A DNA stretch of 32,571 nt from CANJJB01 sp964449295. GTDB lineage: Bacteria > Chlamydiota > Chlamydiia > Chlamydiales > Rhabdochlamydiaceae. Made by a program: the position numbers and the translations under genes. This document shows positions 15,792-23,906 of this stretch, piece after piece (the first letter of the stretch is position 1; each line of letters opens with the position of its first letter). The notes beneath the pieces were generated by a model. It saw only the letters and a program-made list of their open reading frames with translations, did not search any database and was not told the DNA's origin. The DNA lies in contig CAYUZN010000006.1 of the NCBI GenBank assembly GCA_964449295.1, positions 1 to 32,571 on the forward strand. Direction: 5' to 3'.

Positions 15792-16900
15792 GACGTCTTT
15801 ATTTTGATAACAATGCCACAACGGCTTTAGATCCTAGAGTCAAAGAGGCGATGGATGAGGTCCTCTCTCCTATCCCCTTGAACCCTTCCTCTGTCCATTT
15901 TTTCGGACAAAAAGCAAAAGCCCTTCTTGTGCAAGCAAGAGACACAATTAGTCATTACCTTCATGTGAAACCACAAGAGCTTATCTTCACTTCAGGTGGC
16001 ACAGAGTCTATGACGATGCTTTTGAGAGGGTTTTGCGCTCTCAACCCCGGCTGCCATATTATCACATCTAACGTCGAACATGCAGCTACTTATCATACCC
16101 TTCAGCTACTTGAAAAAGAGGGAGCTGCCGTCTCTTACCTGCCAGTCGGTTTATGGGGAGCTTTGCACCCTCATCAAATTGAAGAGGCCATCACCCCAAA
16201 AACCAAGCTCATCGTCCTCATGTCTGTCAACAACGAGACAGGCGTTAAAACAGATATCGCTGCCATTGCGGCTATTGCTCAAAAATTCAATATTTTCCTT
16301 GTCGTAGATGGCGTCTCCCACTTAGGTAAAGAAATTTTTCACATCCCAGAGGGGGTCTCTGCCATGACATTTGCCGCCCACAAACTTCACGGCCCTCAAG
16401 GAGTTGGCCTTGCCTATGTTAAATCAAATTTTAAATTTAGACCTCTTCTCGTCGGAGGTTCACAAGACTATGGCAGAAGAGCCGGCACAGAAAATCTCGC
16501 AGGGATTGTCGGATTTGCAAAAGCTGTCGAACTTTTAAAAGTAGAGCTGCCAGCTGCCTCTGAGAGAATGGCAAAATTGCGTGACTATCTCGTTAATAAT
16601 CTGATGGTTAAGCTAGGCAATATCGTTATTCATGGACAAGGTCCTAGAATTTGCAATACAGCTTATATCGCTTTTCCGGGCGCTGATGGAGAGTCTTTAC
16701 TCATACAGCTTGATTTGGCAGGGATTGCCGTCAGCCACGGCTCTGCCTGTTCCTCAGGCGGCCTTGAGCCCTCTAGAGTCCTTCTCAATATGGGCATCCC
16801 CTCCTCTATTGCGAGATCCAGCCTACGATTTTCTTTAAGTAGGCAAACCACAAAGGCCGATATTGAAGCTGCGGTCGAAATTATTTTAAAACTAGCATAA
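15788..16900 (+). CDS. NifS/IscS-like cysteine desulfurase
   Basis: This 370-residue fold-type I PLP enzyme removes sulfur from cysteine as a persulfide for Fe-S cluster assembly or tRNA thiolation. Visible motifs: YFDNNATTALDPRV at the start, FTSGGTESMTMLL, His98 (NVEHAATYH) stacking on PLP, Asp174 (VVDGVSHLGK), PLP-binding Lys199 (AAHKLHGPQG), and catalytic loop Cys321 (SHGSACSSGGLEPS). The Gln that normally touches the PLP O3' three residues after the Asp is Ser177 here. No IscU or SufE scaffold gene is adjacent; it shares an ATGA overlap with the phosphatase gene. I give no symbol because nifS, iscS and sufS cannot be told apart here. Confidence 0.9.
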   Translation: MRRLYFDNNATTALDPRVKEAMDEVLSPIPLNPSSVHFFGQKAKALLVQARDTISHYLHVKPQELIFTSGGTESMTMLLRGFCALNPGCHIITSNVEHAATYHTLQLLEKEGAAVSYLPVGLWGALHPHQIEEAITPKTKLIVLMSVNNETGVKTDIAAIAAIAQKFNIFLVVDGVSHLGKEIFHIPEGVSAMTFAAHKLHGPQGVGLAYVKSNFKFRPLLVGGSQDYGRRAGTENLAGIVGFAKAVELLKVELPAASERMAKLRDYLVNNLMVKLGNIVIHGQGPRICNTAYIAFPGADGESLLIQLDLAGIAVSHGSACSSGGLEPSRVLLNMGIPSSIARSSLRFSLSRQTTKADIEAAVEIILKLA

Positions 16901-16944
16901 AATACTTATACCTTGTAGAATTAATAAGAAAAAATTGGTCATTT

Positions 16945-19167
16945 ATGACACAGCAAGCCTCTCTTCCTTTGTCTACGCCCCTTAATTTAAGTCAACTATC
17001 TAGTTGCGCTAGTTGCGGATTGAAAATAGCCTGCCAAAGGCATGTCGAAGCCTATTGGAATTGGGGTGGAACATGTGTGACACTTATTGGCCATAATGGT
17101 GGTCAAGACTATACAGCTCGTTATGAGCTCCAAGAAAAACCTCCTTTCTGGATAACAGCTCTTAAGGTTGCGTCTTTAGTCACTCTTATCATTCCAATAA
17201 TTATGAAAACAGCGCAATGGCTAATGCGCAGAGAGGAGACTTTTTCAATTACAAACCAAGACAAGTGGACTTCGTGCCAAGATTTGCGTGAAAAAGATAA
17301 AACCGCCTATTTGGAATTTCAAAAAAACACAAAAGCTCAAAATACTCTTGAGACTTATATTTCACACATTCCTGAAGCCTATCAAGCTGCCATCTTTTTA
17401 AGATGGATAAAAAAAAAGACGGCAGAAGAGATAATAAAGACCTACTCTCTGCTTCAATCAAATATAAAAGAAAAGGTGGCTAACCAAACTGTTCAACATC
17501 TTTTAGGAGAACATCCGACAAAAGAGACATTTTCTAAAGTTGCGACACACCTAGGAGAATCATTAAGAACAGATTTTCTATTTTCATCTCTTTTTTTACA
17601 AAGAATATACTCGACAAATCTAACAGAAAATGAAAACCATGAAATAGCTCTTCAAATCATAAAAGAACTGTCTGGAGCATCGCAAGATTCTTTCCGAACT
17701 GCTTGGATCTCATTTTGTGCTACCCAAAAAAAGCTTGGGCAAGAGAGCTCTACGCTTGCTAAAGTACTTGAGCAACTTAGTCAAGTACCTCCAAATACAA
17801 GTTCAGATCTTGTTTACCAGATCTGTGAATCTTGCCTCTCAATGGATTCAACTGATATTTCTAGCAAAATTTCGCTTATTCTTGACAAGTTTCTATCTGT
17901 TAAAGAACCTACTGATTTTCAACTTCTATCACATTTTATTTTTACAAGAGAAAAAATTAAGGATCTTAATATTTGTATTATTTTTGATAAAACTATGATT
18001 GATTTTTTAGATAAAATAGAAAAGAATTATGTATTTTCTTTAAGACTAAACTGGATCCATGTTGTAACAAAGAATTTGCCTGAAACTCTTGTCTCCTCTC
18101 AAATGGAAAGGTTGAAAGAGCAAACTGAACTTGTTAATTCTCCTTCAAACGAAAAAGATAAATCAGATCAGATAGAATTAGCACAACATCTCGTTAATAA
18201 TGGTTATATTGAATTAGCTCTATTACTAATTAAAAAGAGATCTATGAAGTCAAAGGGTTGCTTAGATATAGTGAGACTAATACTTGAAAAGTTAGATCTT
18301 GATAAGATCTCAGAAGAGTCTCTAGAAATTGCAGGAACCCTCCAAAAAAAAATAGATCAAGAGGCCGATAACGGAGATAAAGATTCTCAACTTAATAAAC
18401 AACGAGACAAGTTAGCTGAAAAATTAGGTGATATAAAACATTGTAAGATACTTGCACTTGAGTTGTTTGCAACATCGATTAACAGATTACCTATAGATAA
18501 ACAATTCTATCAGAATTCACTTAGCGCAAGAACTAGTTTAGAAAGGATTGCAGCCACAGTTGATGATAAGGAGGTGGAAAGAGCAATAGCTACCCTAAAC
18601 CAAACACCCTTTAAAGAATACAGCCTCCCTCTTTATTATAAAAAGCATATTAGTAAAAACGATCTTGAATCCCAACCGGAAAATCTTAGGAAAGGGGAAA
18701 TCACAGATCAGACTCTGAGAGATATCCAGACGCTTAAAGAATCAGAATTACCCGATCCAACTAAACGATATATTTTACATATGCTAGCTCGCAAGATATT
18801 TGATTTTAGTAAGCTCTTTAATAACTTGACAGAGTTTTTAGAGACCCCTTCTTATTTTCACATAGGAGAAATTCTGTTTGAAGAATTACAATCTTCTAAC
18901 TATTTCAGTGATGCCTCAAACGTTGCGTTATGTTTGGCTTGCGCTATCTCAAAAGGAGAATGCATCGATCAAAGAATTACCTGGCTAAAAAAATGCGATC
19001 AAAAATTTATCGATCCTGAAGAATTGAAGAAGGCCGTCAATGAGGTGTGTCGGCAGCTGCTGATTGCTGAAAAAGGAGACAATTTGAAGAGTTACTCGAA
19101 TGATTTTGTTAGGAATTTTACTGGATTATTGGATCCCGCTCAATTAGATAATCTGAAAAATAAATGA
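16945..19167 (+). CDS. Large helical protein of unknown function with N-terminal hydrophobic module
   Basis: The 740-residue product starts with a Cys-rich stretch (SSCASCGLKIACQRH, about 19-33, a possible metal site), then WNWGGTCVTLIGHNGGQDYTARY and a single strong hydrophobic segment, FWITALKVASLVTLIIPIIM (about 68-87). The arrangement recalls the chlamydia-specific DUF648-type module, but I hold that loosely. From residue 100 on it is almost wholly helical, acidic and Lys-rich, with repeated 30-40 residue helix pairs (EIALQIIKELSG, QIELAQHLVNNGYIELALLLIKK) that suggest TPR- or HEAT-like scaffolding. No signal peptide is seen. It may be a host-directed effector or inclusion-associated protein; this is inference. 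Its stop overlaps the next gene by ATGA. Confidence 0.6.
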   Translation: MTQQASLPLSTPLNLSQLSSCASCGLKIACQRHVEAYWNWGGTCVTLIGHNGGQDYTARYELQEKPPFWITALKVASLVTLIIPIIMKTAQWLMRREETFSITNQDKWTSCQDLREKDKTAYLEFQKNTKAQNTLETYISHIPEAYQAAIFLRWIKKKTAEEIIKTYSLLQSNIKEKVANQTVQHLLGEHPTKETFSKVATHLGESLRTDFLFSSLFLQRIYSTNLTENENHEIALQIIKELSGASQDSFRTAWISFCATQKKLGQESSTLAKVLEQLSQVPPNTSSDLVYQICESCLSMDSTDISSKISLILDKFLSVKEPTDFQLLSHFIFTREKIKDLNICIIFDKTMIDFLDKIEKNYVFSLRLNWIHVVTKNLPETLVSSQMERLKEQTELVNSPSNEKDKSDQIELAQHLVNNGYIELALLLIKKRSMKSKGCLDIVRLILEKLDLDKISEESLEIAGTLQKKIDQEADNGDKDSQLNKQRDKLAEKLGDIKHCKILALELFATSINRLPIDKQFYQNSLSARTSLERIAATVDDKEVERAIATLNQTPFKEYSLPLYYKKHISKNDLESQPENLRKGEITDQTLRDIQTLKESELPDPTKRYILHMLARKIFDFSKLFNNLTEFLETPSYFHIGEILFEELQSSNYFSDASNVALCLACAISKGECIDQRITWLKKCDQKFIDPEELKKAVNEVCRQLLIAEKGDNLKSYSNDFVRNFTGLLDPAQLDNLKNK

Positions 19168-19724
19168 CACTTCTATCGATTGTTGACAAATTTTCTGCGA
19201 GCTATAGCTTTCTTGGAGCTGGGCTTAGCCATCTACAAACATACCCCCAATGGACATCCACTATCTTTAAAATTCAGCGTGCTTTAATGCTTGTTGATTT
19301 TGGGGTGATAATAGTAGAAGACTATCATTTATATCTGAAAGAACCTGTTGACCAAAACCGCAAGATCAAAAAAGCTGCCTTATTCCTATTGTCAGGTTTG
19401 GCTGTTTTAGCTATCAACGCCTATGTAAAACCTACACCTAGTTTGAGCGATACTACCACAAGGATTAGTTGGTCTTCTCCTTGGTCTTATAAACTATTGC
19501 AGCTTCTATCAATTAACCGTTTATTTATCACTCTTGGTTCATCTTCTTACAATAAGTTCCATCTTATAAGTGCTGCCCTGCAAAGCTTTACCCTCTTAAG
19601 GATCTCTCAATTAAGATGGCTTCAGGTAGAGTATCACTCTAGGAATACAGAGCAATTTCATGTACAGAAATTAATCGCCAATGCTTGGTTTATTATCCCC
19701 TCTTCTTGCACTCATTTTGAATCG
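19164..19724 (+). CDS. Membrane protein of unknown function, cut by assembly gap
   Basis: The frame opens at an ATG overlapping the stop codon of the previous gene (ATGA) and remains open for 187 codons up to the run of N. The product has hydrophobic segments at about 15-50 (QRALMLVDFGVIIVED), 71-87 (ALFLLSGLAVLAINAY) and 112-145, so it is probably a membrane protein. I know no family. Coupling to the 740-aa protein implies they work together. If the 10 N were the true gap length, the frame would stop three codons later. A gap whose length is a multiple of three would instead join it to the open frame ending at 19911. Confidence 0.5.
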
Positions 19725-19734
19725 NNNNNNNNNN
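19725..19734. other. Assembly gap (10 N)
   Basis: Ten undetermined bases join two contigs. A round number suggests a placeholder, so real distance and even content between 19724 and 19735 are unknown. Confidence 0.98.
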
Positions 19735-19911
19735 TGGCAGACTGATTGGCTCATTCTTGTCGGTGGGAAACAAATGTTTTATAGAGTTAAATTGGCTCTA
19801 GGCTCTGTAGATCCGTGTGCTAGCTGTGCTTTAATACCAAAGCTATTCAGTATAACTTTAAGCGGTCTTACTGACATGGGACGAAGAGCTTTAATCAAAC
19901 TGTCTTACTAA
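19735..19911 (+). CDS. Possible 3' end of a gene interrupted by the gap
   Basis: After the gap one plus-strand frame is open for 58 codons (WQTDWLILVGGKQ to RRALIKLSY) with a TAA at 19909-19911, while the other two frames stop early. It contains PCASC, like the CASC of the 740-aa protein, and mixed hydrophobic strands. It may be the C-terminus of the gene starting at 19164 or of another gene lost in the gap. It overlaps the end of the convergent AAA/PD-(D/E)XK gene by 21 bases. Low confidence. Confidence 0.3.
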   Translation, partial: WQTDWLILVGGKQMFYRVKLALGSVDPCASCALIPKLFSITLSGLTDMGRRALIKLSY

Positions 19912-21501
19912 CTCTCTTAATAATTTAAGCTTTGAATTTTTCTTTGTTTTCAAGATGGTAGCTTTCCAGCTAGAAATATTGCGGGTTTTAAAGCTGAAAT
20001 TAACGCCAACAGCAACAAGTTGTCTTTTTTCTTGTAAATATTTTTCCGCATAGTGTTTTTGTGAGATCTGCTTGAGCGCTTTAATGGGGGTCTTGTTGAA
20101 CTTAAGTTCGAAGATATATACCTGCGAAGGCGTTTCTATGACGAGATCGATCTCACCTCTATTTGTTGCCTCTAAAGGATGTACTTTAATGCCCATCGAT
20201 TCTAAGAGGATGATAAAATTAGCATGATAAAAATCTTCTTTGGCTTTTGTGTACAGCTTGTAAGGGATTTTCGCAAAAAGGGTTTGGATTCTCTCGAAAA
20301 AAGGTTTCAGTTGATACGATGACAGCTCACTCCAACAGTCTAGCGCCTGCTTGCCTACATCAGACGAAGACATCTTAGTAAATCCTCGAAGAAGAGATTC
20401 AAAAAAAGCAAGCCGGACCTCTTTATTAGGAAAATCAAGTGTATAAAGTCTTGTCAGAGCATCATAATTATGAAACGTCAAGTAACCTGTTTGCCACATG
20501 AGAGCAACCAAATCCATCTCTTGTGGATCGCTGATATCAAGAAGTTCTGTTTCAACAGCTTTAGTACCACTTAAATAGCCAACAGCCTTAGGCCTTTTCT
20601 TGATTTGCTCAACCAAAAATGTGGGAGTTCCTGTGCGGAACCAAAAACTTTGAACTCTGGATGTTTTAAAAAAACTCAAGGTAGAATGAGGATTATAAAC
20701 AGTTGGTGTATCCCAGGAAAATCTGTAGCCGTTGTACCACTCTTTAATGTCTGCAAGAATAGTTTTTGCTTTTTTTTTGCTATCTTTAGCAATGAGACGA
20801 AGATGGTCTTTGAAAAACAGCCGCATTTCTTCTTCTGTATAACCTAGTAGCGTTGCATACGCGGGAGAAATAGTAATATCCTCTAAATTATTGAACCCTG
20901 AAAACAAAGAAACTTGAGAAAATTTACTCACGCCTGTGACAAAAACAAAACGTAAATAAGCATCTAGTCCTTTAAGAGTTCCAAAAAGATCTTTTAAAAG
21001 AGAGCGATTAGCTTCTATATTTTCTAGATGTGCGATATTATCAATGATAGGCTTGTCATATTCATCAATAAGAATAACCACTTTACCTATCTTAGATAGT
21101 TCTTTGACAAGATCTCTTAAAACCTGCTGAATAGAAGATGTATCTTTAATCTGCACATCATACGATTTACCAATGGCTAAAAACTCTTTTTTTAAATCTT
21201 CTTCAAGAACCTTAGCAGTTTTTGTTCTCATTTGAGTGAAATCAAGAGAGATAATGGGAAATTTTTCCCATAAATAAGCGCTTTTATAAATATGACATTC
21301 TTTAAAGAGTTTCTTATTGCCACTAAAAATCGCTTTCAATGTGCTCAAAAGAAGAGATTTTCCAAAACGTCTAGGACGAGATAAAAAATAATATTTCCCT
21401 TCATCTATGAGATGCAAGATAGATTGTGTTTTGTCGACATAGAGATAATCTTTATCGATAATCTCTTCAATTGTCTGTATGCCAATGGGTAGTTTCTTCA
21501 T
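19891..21501 (-). CDS. AAA-ATPase-like / PD-(D/E)XK nuclease fold protein (DUF1703 type)
   Basis: The 536-residue product belongs to a family abundant in Chlamydiae, Bacteroidetes and anaerobes. It opens with KKLPIGIQTIEEIIDKDYLYVDKT, followed by a P-loop variant RPRRFGKS (42-49) and Walker B VVILIDEYDKP (141-151). The C-terminal domain has the nuclease-fold signature GEIDLVIE...YIFELKF with Asp452, Glu465 and Lys467 in the right spacing. The length is typical for a full-size, undamaged copy. Biochemical function is unproven; these genes move frequently and often occur in many copies. It stands 20 bases downstream of the aminopeptidase gene on the same strand. Confidence 0.9.
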   Translation of the reverse strand: MKKLPIGIQTIEEIIDKDYLYVDKTQSILHLIDEGKYYFLSRPRRFGKSLLLSTLKAIFSGNKKLFKECHIYKSAYLWEKFPIISLDFTQMRTKTAKVLEEDLKKEFLAIGKSYDVQIKDTSSIQQVLRDLVKELSKIGKVVILIDEYDKPIIDNIAHLENIEANRSLLKDLFGTLKGLDAYLRFVFVTGVSKFSQVSLFSGFNNLEDITISPAYATLLGYTEEEMRLFFKDHLRLIAKDSKKKAKTILADIKEWYNGYRFSWDTPTVYNPHSTLSFFKTSRVQSFWFRTGTPTFLVEQIKKRPKAVGYLSGTKAVETELLDISDPQEMDLVALMWQTGYLTFHNYDALTRLYTLDFPNKEVRLAFFESLLRGFTKMSSSDVGKQALDCWSELSSYQLKPFFERIQTLFAKIPYKLYTKAKEDFYHANFIILLESMGIKVHPLEATNRGEIDLVIETPSQVYIFELKFNKTPIKALKQISQKHYAEKYLQEKRQLVAVGVNFSFKTRNISSWKATILKTKKNSKLKLLRELVRQFD

Positions 21502-21521
21502 TCACTTAAAATAACAGAAAA

Positions 21522-22712
21522 TTAGAAAAGAAGAAATAACTCTTCTTGAGAGCCTCCCGTAACTTCTATTTTTCCTGTTTCATGAATGTAGACATCATAC
21601 TCAAGTCTAATGCCAAATTCTCCTGGCAAATAGATCCCAGGCTCAATAGAAAAACATGTTTTAGCAATGAGGGGTCTTTCATCTAAGGTCTCAAAGCTAT
21701 CTAAATTGGCACCTGGGCCGTGTGCTTCTGTGTGGATATTGTGCCCTGTTCTATGGATAAAGAACTTTCCATAACCTGCCTTTTCAATCTCTTGTCTACA
21801 GATGCGGTCAGCCTCGCAACCTTTGACAGTTCTTCCTTCTTTCACAGCCTGTGCAATAAAATCGGTTGCTGCTTTCTGAGCACGTCTTACAATTTGAAAA
21901 ATCTCTTGGTGCTTATCAGCCTGTTTTGTGTCTGCAATTGCCATACGCGTAATATCGGCATAGACAGCCTCTTTCTGCTTTTTCTTACACCAGAGATCGA
22001 TCAAAATGAGATCTCCGCGCTTGATCTGGGTTGAATTTTTAGCAGAAGGCGCATAGTGGGGATCAGCTGCATGTTCATTCACAGCACAGATGGGGAGTCC
22101 ATCCATCACACATTCTCTTTGAGTGATCTCCTTGAAAATAAATTGCTGCACATCATACTCAGTTATTGCGCTATTTGTCTTAAGATTATGAGTGATCCAT
22201 TGCCAAGTTTTGTCTGCTATCTGACTTAAGTGCTCTGCTGCCTCTAAGTGAGACCCAAGCTGCTTTTGCGTCCACACACATGTGAAATATTGAAGAAAAG
22301 AGCCTGAGCTGACAACTTTGACACCCACCTCTCTAATCAGTTCAATAAGACCTGCATCGACAATTGAAATGTACGGAATACGATCTCTAGCTGAATACTC
22401 CATAGCAATGACTTCTTTGTCTTGAATAAGAGATTTCAGCTGTGAGTCGAATGTCTGCCACGTATTATAAGTCATTCTCTTTCCAGGTAAATGCTCTAAA
22501 ACATGTGGCTCTACCGAATGAACAAGTTTTATGGGCTCACCTGTTTTAGGAATCCAGTAGAAAAGGCGTCTTGTCAGATGAGTCTCTTCAGGAATTTCTA
22601 AAAAATGACACGCATACTCATTTCTCTTATGAAAATCATACAACAACCACCCATCGATGTGATACTCATGTAAATACTTCTGTACATCTTTAATCTTGCG
22701 CTGAAAACTCAT
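21522..22712 (-). CDS. pepP: Xaa-Pro aminopeptidase (M24 family)
   Basis: Aminopeptidase P removes N-terminal residues preceding proline. The 397-residue product has an N-terminal creatinase-like domain (IDGWLLYDFHKRNEYACHFLEI) and a C-terminal pita-bread domain. Its metal ligands are visible as DLILIDLW, YADITRMAI, HRTGHNIHTEAHG, FSIEPGIYLPGEFG and RLEYDVYI (two Asp, one His, two Glu). I start at the ATG at 22712 preceded by AAGGA. The frame stays open upstream to a TTG at 22769, but that extension is a displaced copy of the 3' end of the HEAT gene and not aminopeptidase sequence. It was probably once directly downstream of the HEAT gene, before modules were inserted. Confidence 0.9.
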   Translation of the reverse strand: MSFQRKIKDVQKYLHEYHIDGWLLYDFHKRNEYACHFLEIPEETHLTRRLFYWIPKTGEPIKLVHSVEPHVLEHLPGKRMTYNTWQTFDSQLKSLIQDKEVIAMEYSARDRIPYISIVDAGLIELIREVGVKVVSSGSFLQYFTCVWTQKQLGSHLEAAEHLSQIADKTWQWITHNLKTNSAITEYDVQQFIFKEITQRECVMDGLPICAVNEHAADPHYAPSAKNSTQIKRGDLILIDLWCKKKQKEAVYADITRMAIADTKQADKHQEIFQIVRRAQKAATDFIAQAVKEGRTVKGCEADRICRQEIEKAGYGKFFIHRTGHNIHTEAHGPGANLDSFETLDERPLIAKTCFSIEPGIYLPGEFGIRLEYDVYIHETGKIEVTGGSQEELFLLF

Positions 22713-22740
22713 ATAATCCTTAGTGATAGATACTACTTGC

Positions 22741-22790
22741 ATTAAAGCAGAAGCTGCCACAACACGCAAGCATCTGTAATGGTTCTTTGA
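22741..22790 (-). repeat. Direct repeat copy A of the HEAT-gene 3' end
   Basis: Bases 22741-22776 are identical to 23832-23867 (copy B) over 36 positions and differ slightly from 24874-24908 (copy C, inside the HEAT gene); similarity continues to about 22790. The copy lies just upstream of pepP. Relative to C it has one extra base, which shifts the old HEAT frame. Confidence 0.85.
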
Positions 22791-22805
22791 GAATTATGAG
22801 TACAT

Positions 22806-23258
22806 TTAAATAGCTTCTCGAATTTGTTTTGTTAGGACAGGAAATGGGATATCCTTTGTATGTTTTGCTTCTGCTAATTTTTTTGGTGTTATCTCTTTAT
22901 AAAATTTAAGAAACTCACTATCTTTCAAGAATTCGAGAAAAAACATGCGGACATAAGTTTCCTGAAGAGGGCTTATTTTTGCTTGCTGCTTTTCCCATTT
23001 CACAATAGTCGCATGAGTGACTCCGAATTTTTCTGCTAATTCTGTTGTAGACATTTTTGAGAATTTTCTCATAAATCTCAATTCTTGCCCTGTTAGTGGA
23101 GAAGACTTATGAATCAGTCCTTTGAATACAAATAGCTGAAGAGCATTCATATCAATATCTATCACCCACTCACCAAACACTTTTTTCATAGGAGTATCTA
23201 TTAGTTTAATAGGAAATCCCAATCCCTCATATATAAACGTCTTTTTTTTTCTTTCCAT
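22806..23258 (-). CDS. Antitoxin with helix-turn-helix domain (MqsA/HigA-like)
   Basis: The 150-residue product has an XRE-type helix-turn-helix at about 54-105: LTGQELRFMRKFSKMSTTELAEKFGVTHATIVKWEKQ. That wording is close to the C-terminal DNA-binding half of MqsA-type antitoxins. The N-terminal part (YEGLGFPIKLIDTPMKK) resembles the segment by which such antitoxins are shortened forms without a zinc domain. It follows the toxin gene with a 2-base gap, toxin first, as in mqsRA and higBA. It should neutralise the toxin and repress the operon. The pair is one of two modules inserted between repeats of the HEAT-gene end. Confidence 0.8.
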   Translation of the reverse strand: MERKKKTFIYEGLGFPIKLIDTPMKKVFGEWVIDIDMNALQLFVFKGLIHKSSPLTGQELRFMRKFSKMSTTELAEKFGVTHATIVKWEKQQAKISPLQETYVRMFFLEFLKDSEFLKFYKEITPKKLAEAKHTKDIPFPVLTKQIREAI

Positions 23259-23260
23259 AT

Positions 23261-23563
23261 CTATAATCCTATTACAGTTACAATCATCATCTCCTGCGAA
23301 AAAGAAATGATAACTCTAACTTCTTTTAAATCTTCTGTCTTTCCTCTGATAGCATAACGCCAATTTTGGAACTTATTATTAAATTGTGTCTTGTCAGACT
23401 CATGCGTTCCTGTCATCAACACATGCAAAGTATCTTGCAAGTCGATTTTATCTTTTGCCTGTTCTTCTGCTGCGTGCTTAGTTAGCCTATACGTTCCATT
23501 TTCGATGTGCTGTAATATTGCACTTCGTAATTTAATGTTATTCAAAAATTGGTCTGACTTCAT
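23261..23563 (-). CDS. DUF4258-like toxin of a type II toxin-antitoxin system
   Basis: The product (100 residues from the ATG at 23563; a GTG at 23572 adds three) reads YRLTKHAAEEQAKDKIDLQDTLHVL, then WRYAIRGKT and EVRVIISFSQEMMIVTVIGL. The His in the opening strand (T-K-H-A), the alternating C-terminal strands and the size fit the DUF4258 group, which has the small RelE/MqsR-like ribonuclease fold. Ribonuclease activity is inferred from the family. It is the first gene of the pair and ends 2 bases before the antitoxin ATG. A TACAAT box at 23591-23596 (minus strand) could be its -10 element. Confidence 0.75.
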   Translation of the reverse strand: MKSDQFLNNIKLRSAILQHIENGTYRLTKHAAEEQAKDKIDLQDTLHVLMTGTHESDKTQFNNKFQNWRYAIRGKTEDLKEVRVIISFSQEMMIVTVIGL

Positions 23564-23726
23564 TTCTTGCACATCTTTAATGCTCAGCTAATTGTAACAT
23601 ATTCACATATTTTTATATCATTATTTTTTTATGTTATTTATTATTAATGACTTATATATTTACATATGATAACATAGAACAATTTTATTCTGGAAAAATA
23701 GAATGCTTTCTCGATCATGATTCACC

Positions 23727-23773
23727 ATGAAGAAAAGATTGTCGCGTTAGTGGCGCGACAATTGTCTCTTCAT
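23727..23773 (-). terminator. Strong hairpin, probable terminator of the TraB/ChaN-like module
   Basis: ATTGTCGCG (23738-23746) and CGCGACAAT (23754-23762) form a perfect 9-bp stem with a 7-base loop, inside an outer 7-bp stem ATGAAGA/TCTTCAT. It is GC-rich within an A/T-rich region, and on the minus strand CTTTTCTTC follows the inner stem. It lies downstream of the leftward gene ending at 23907. Confidence 0.55.
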
Positions 23774-23813
23774 TTTATTTGAAAAGTCCTTCGTGTAAAA
23801 TTGCTTCGGCTCT

Positions 23814-23898
23814 TAATGATATATACATTGGATTAAAGCAGAAGCTGCCACAACACGCAAGCATCTGAAAGGGTTCTTTAAGGATTTCGATGAGAAAA
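23814..23898 (-). repeat. Direct repeat copy B of the HEAT-gene 3' end
   Basis: These 85 bases match 24856-24939 (copy C) with four differences by eye, one of them a single-base insertion that destroys the HEAT reading frame. The copy includes the equivalent of the HEAT stop codon region. It lies 9 bases past the stop of the gene at 23907-24773. Confidence 0.9.
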
Positions 23899-23906
23899 TG
23901 ACTTTT

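Larger units (their letters stand above)
23573..23906. other. 334-base intergenic region between the two inserted modules
   Basis: No gene is seen. From 23580 to 23700 the sequence is extremely A/T-rich and holds the probable toxin-antitoxin promoter plus inverted copies ATGTTAT (23631-23637) and ATAACAT (23669-23675) that could bind the antitoxin. Then come a strong hairpin (23727-23773) and repeat copy B (23814-23898). Confidence 0.6.

Noticed and set aside
19681..19911. Continuous 76-codon frame read through the N run
   Set aside because: It depends on the gap being exactly ten bases; the pre-gap part is already covered by the gene at 19164 in a better frame.
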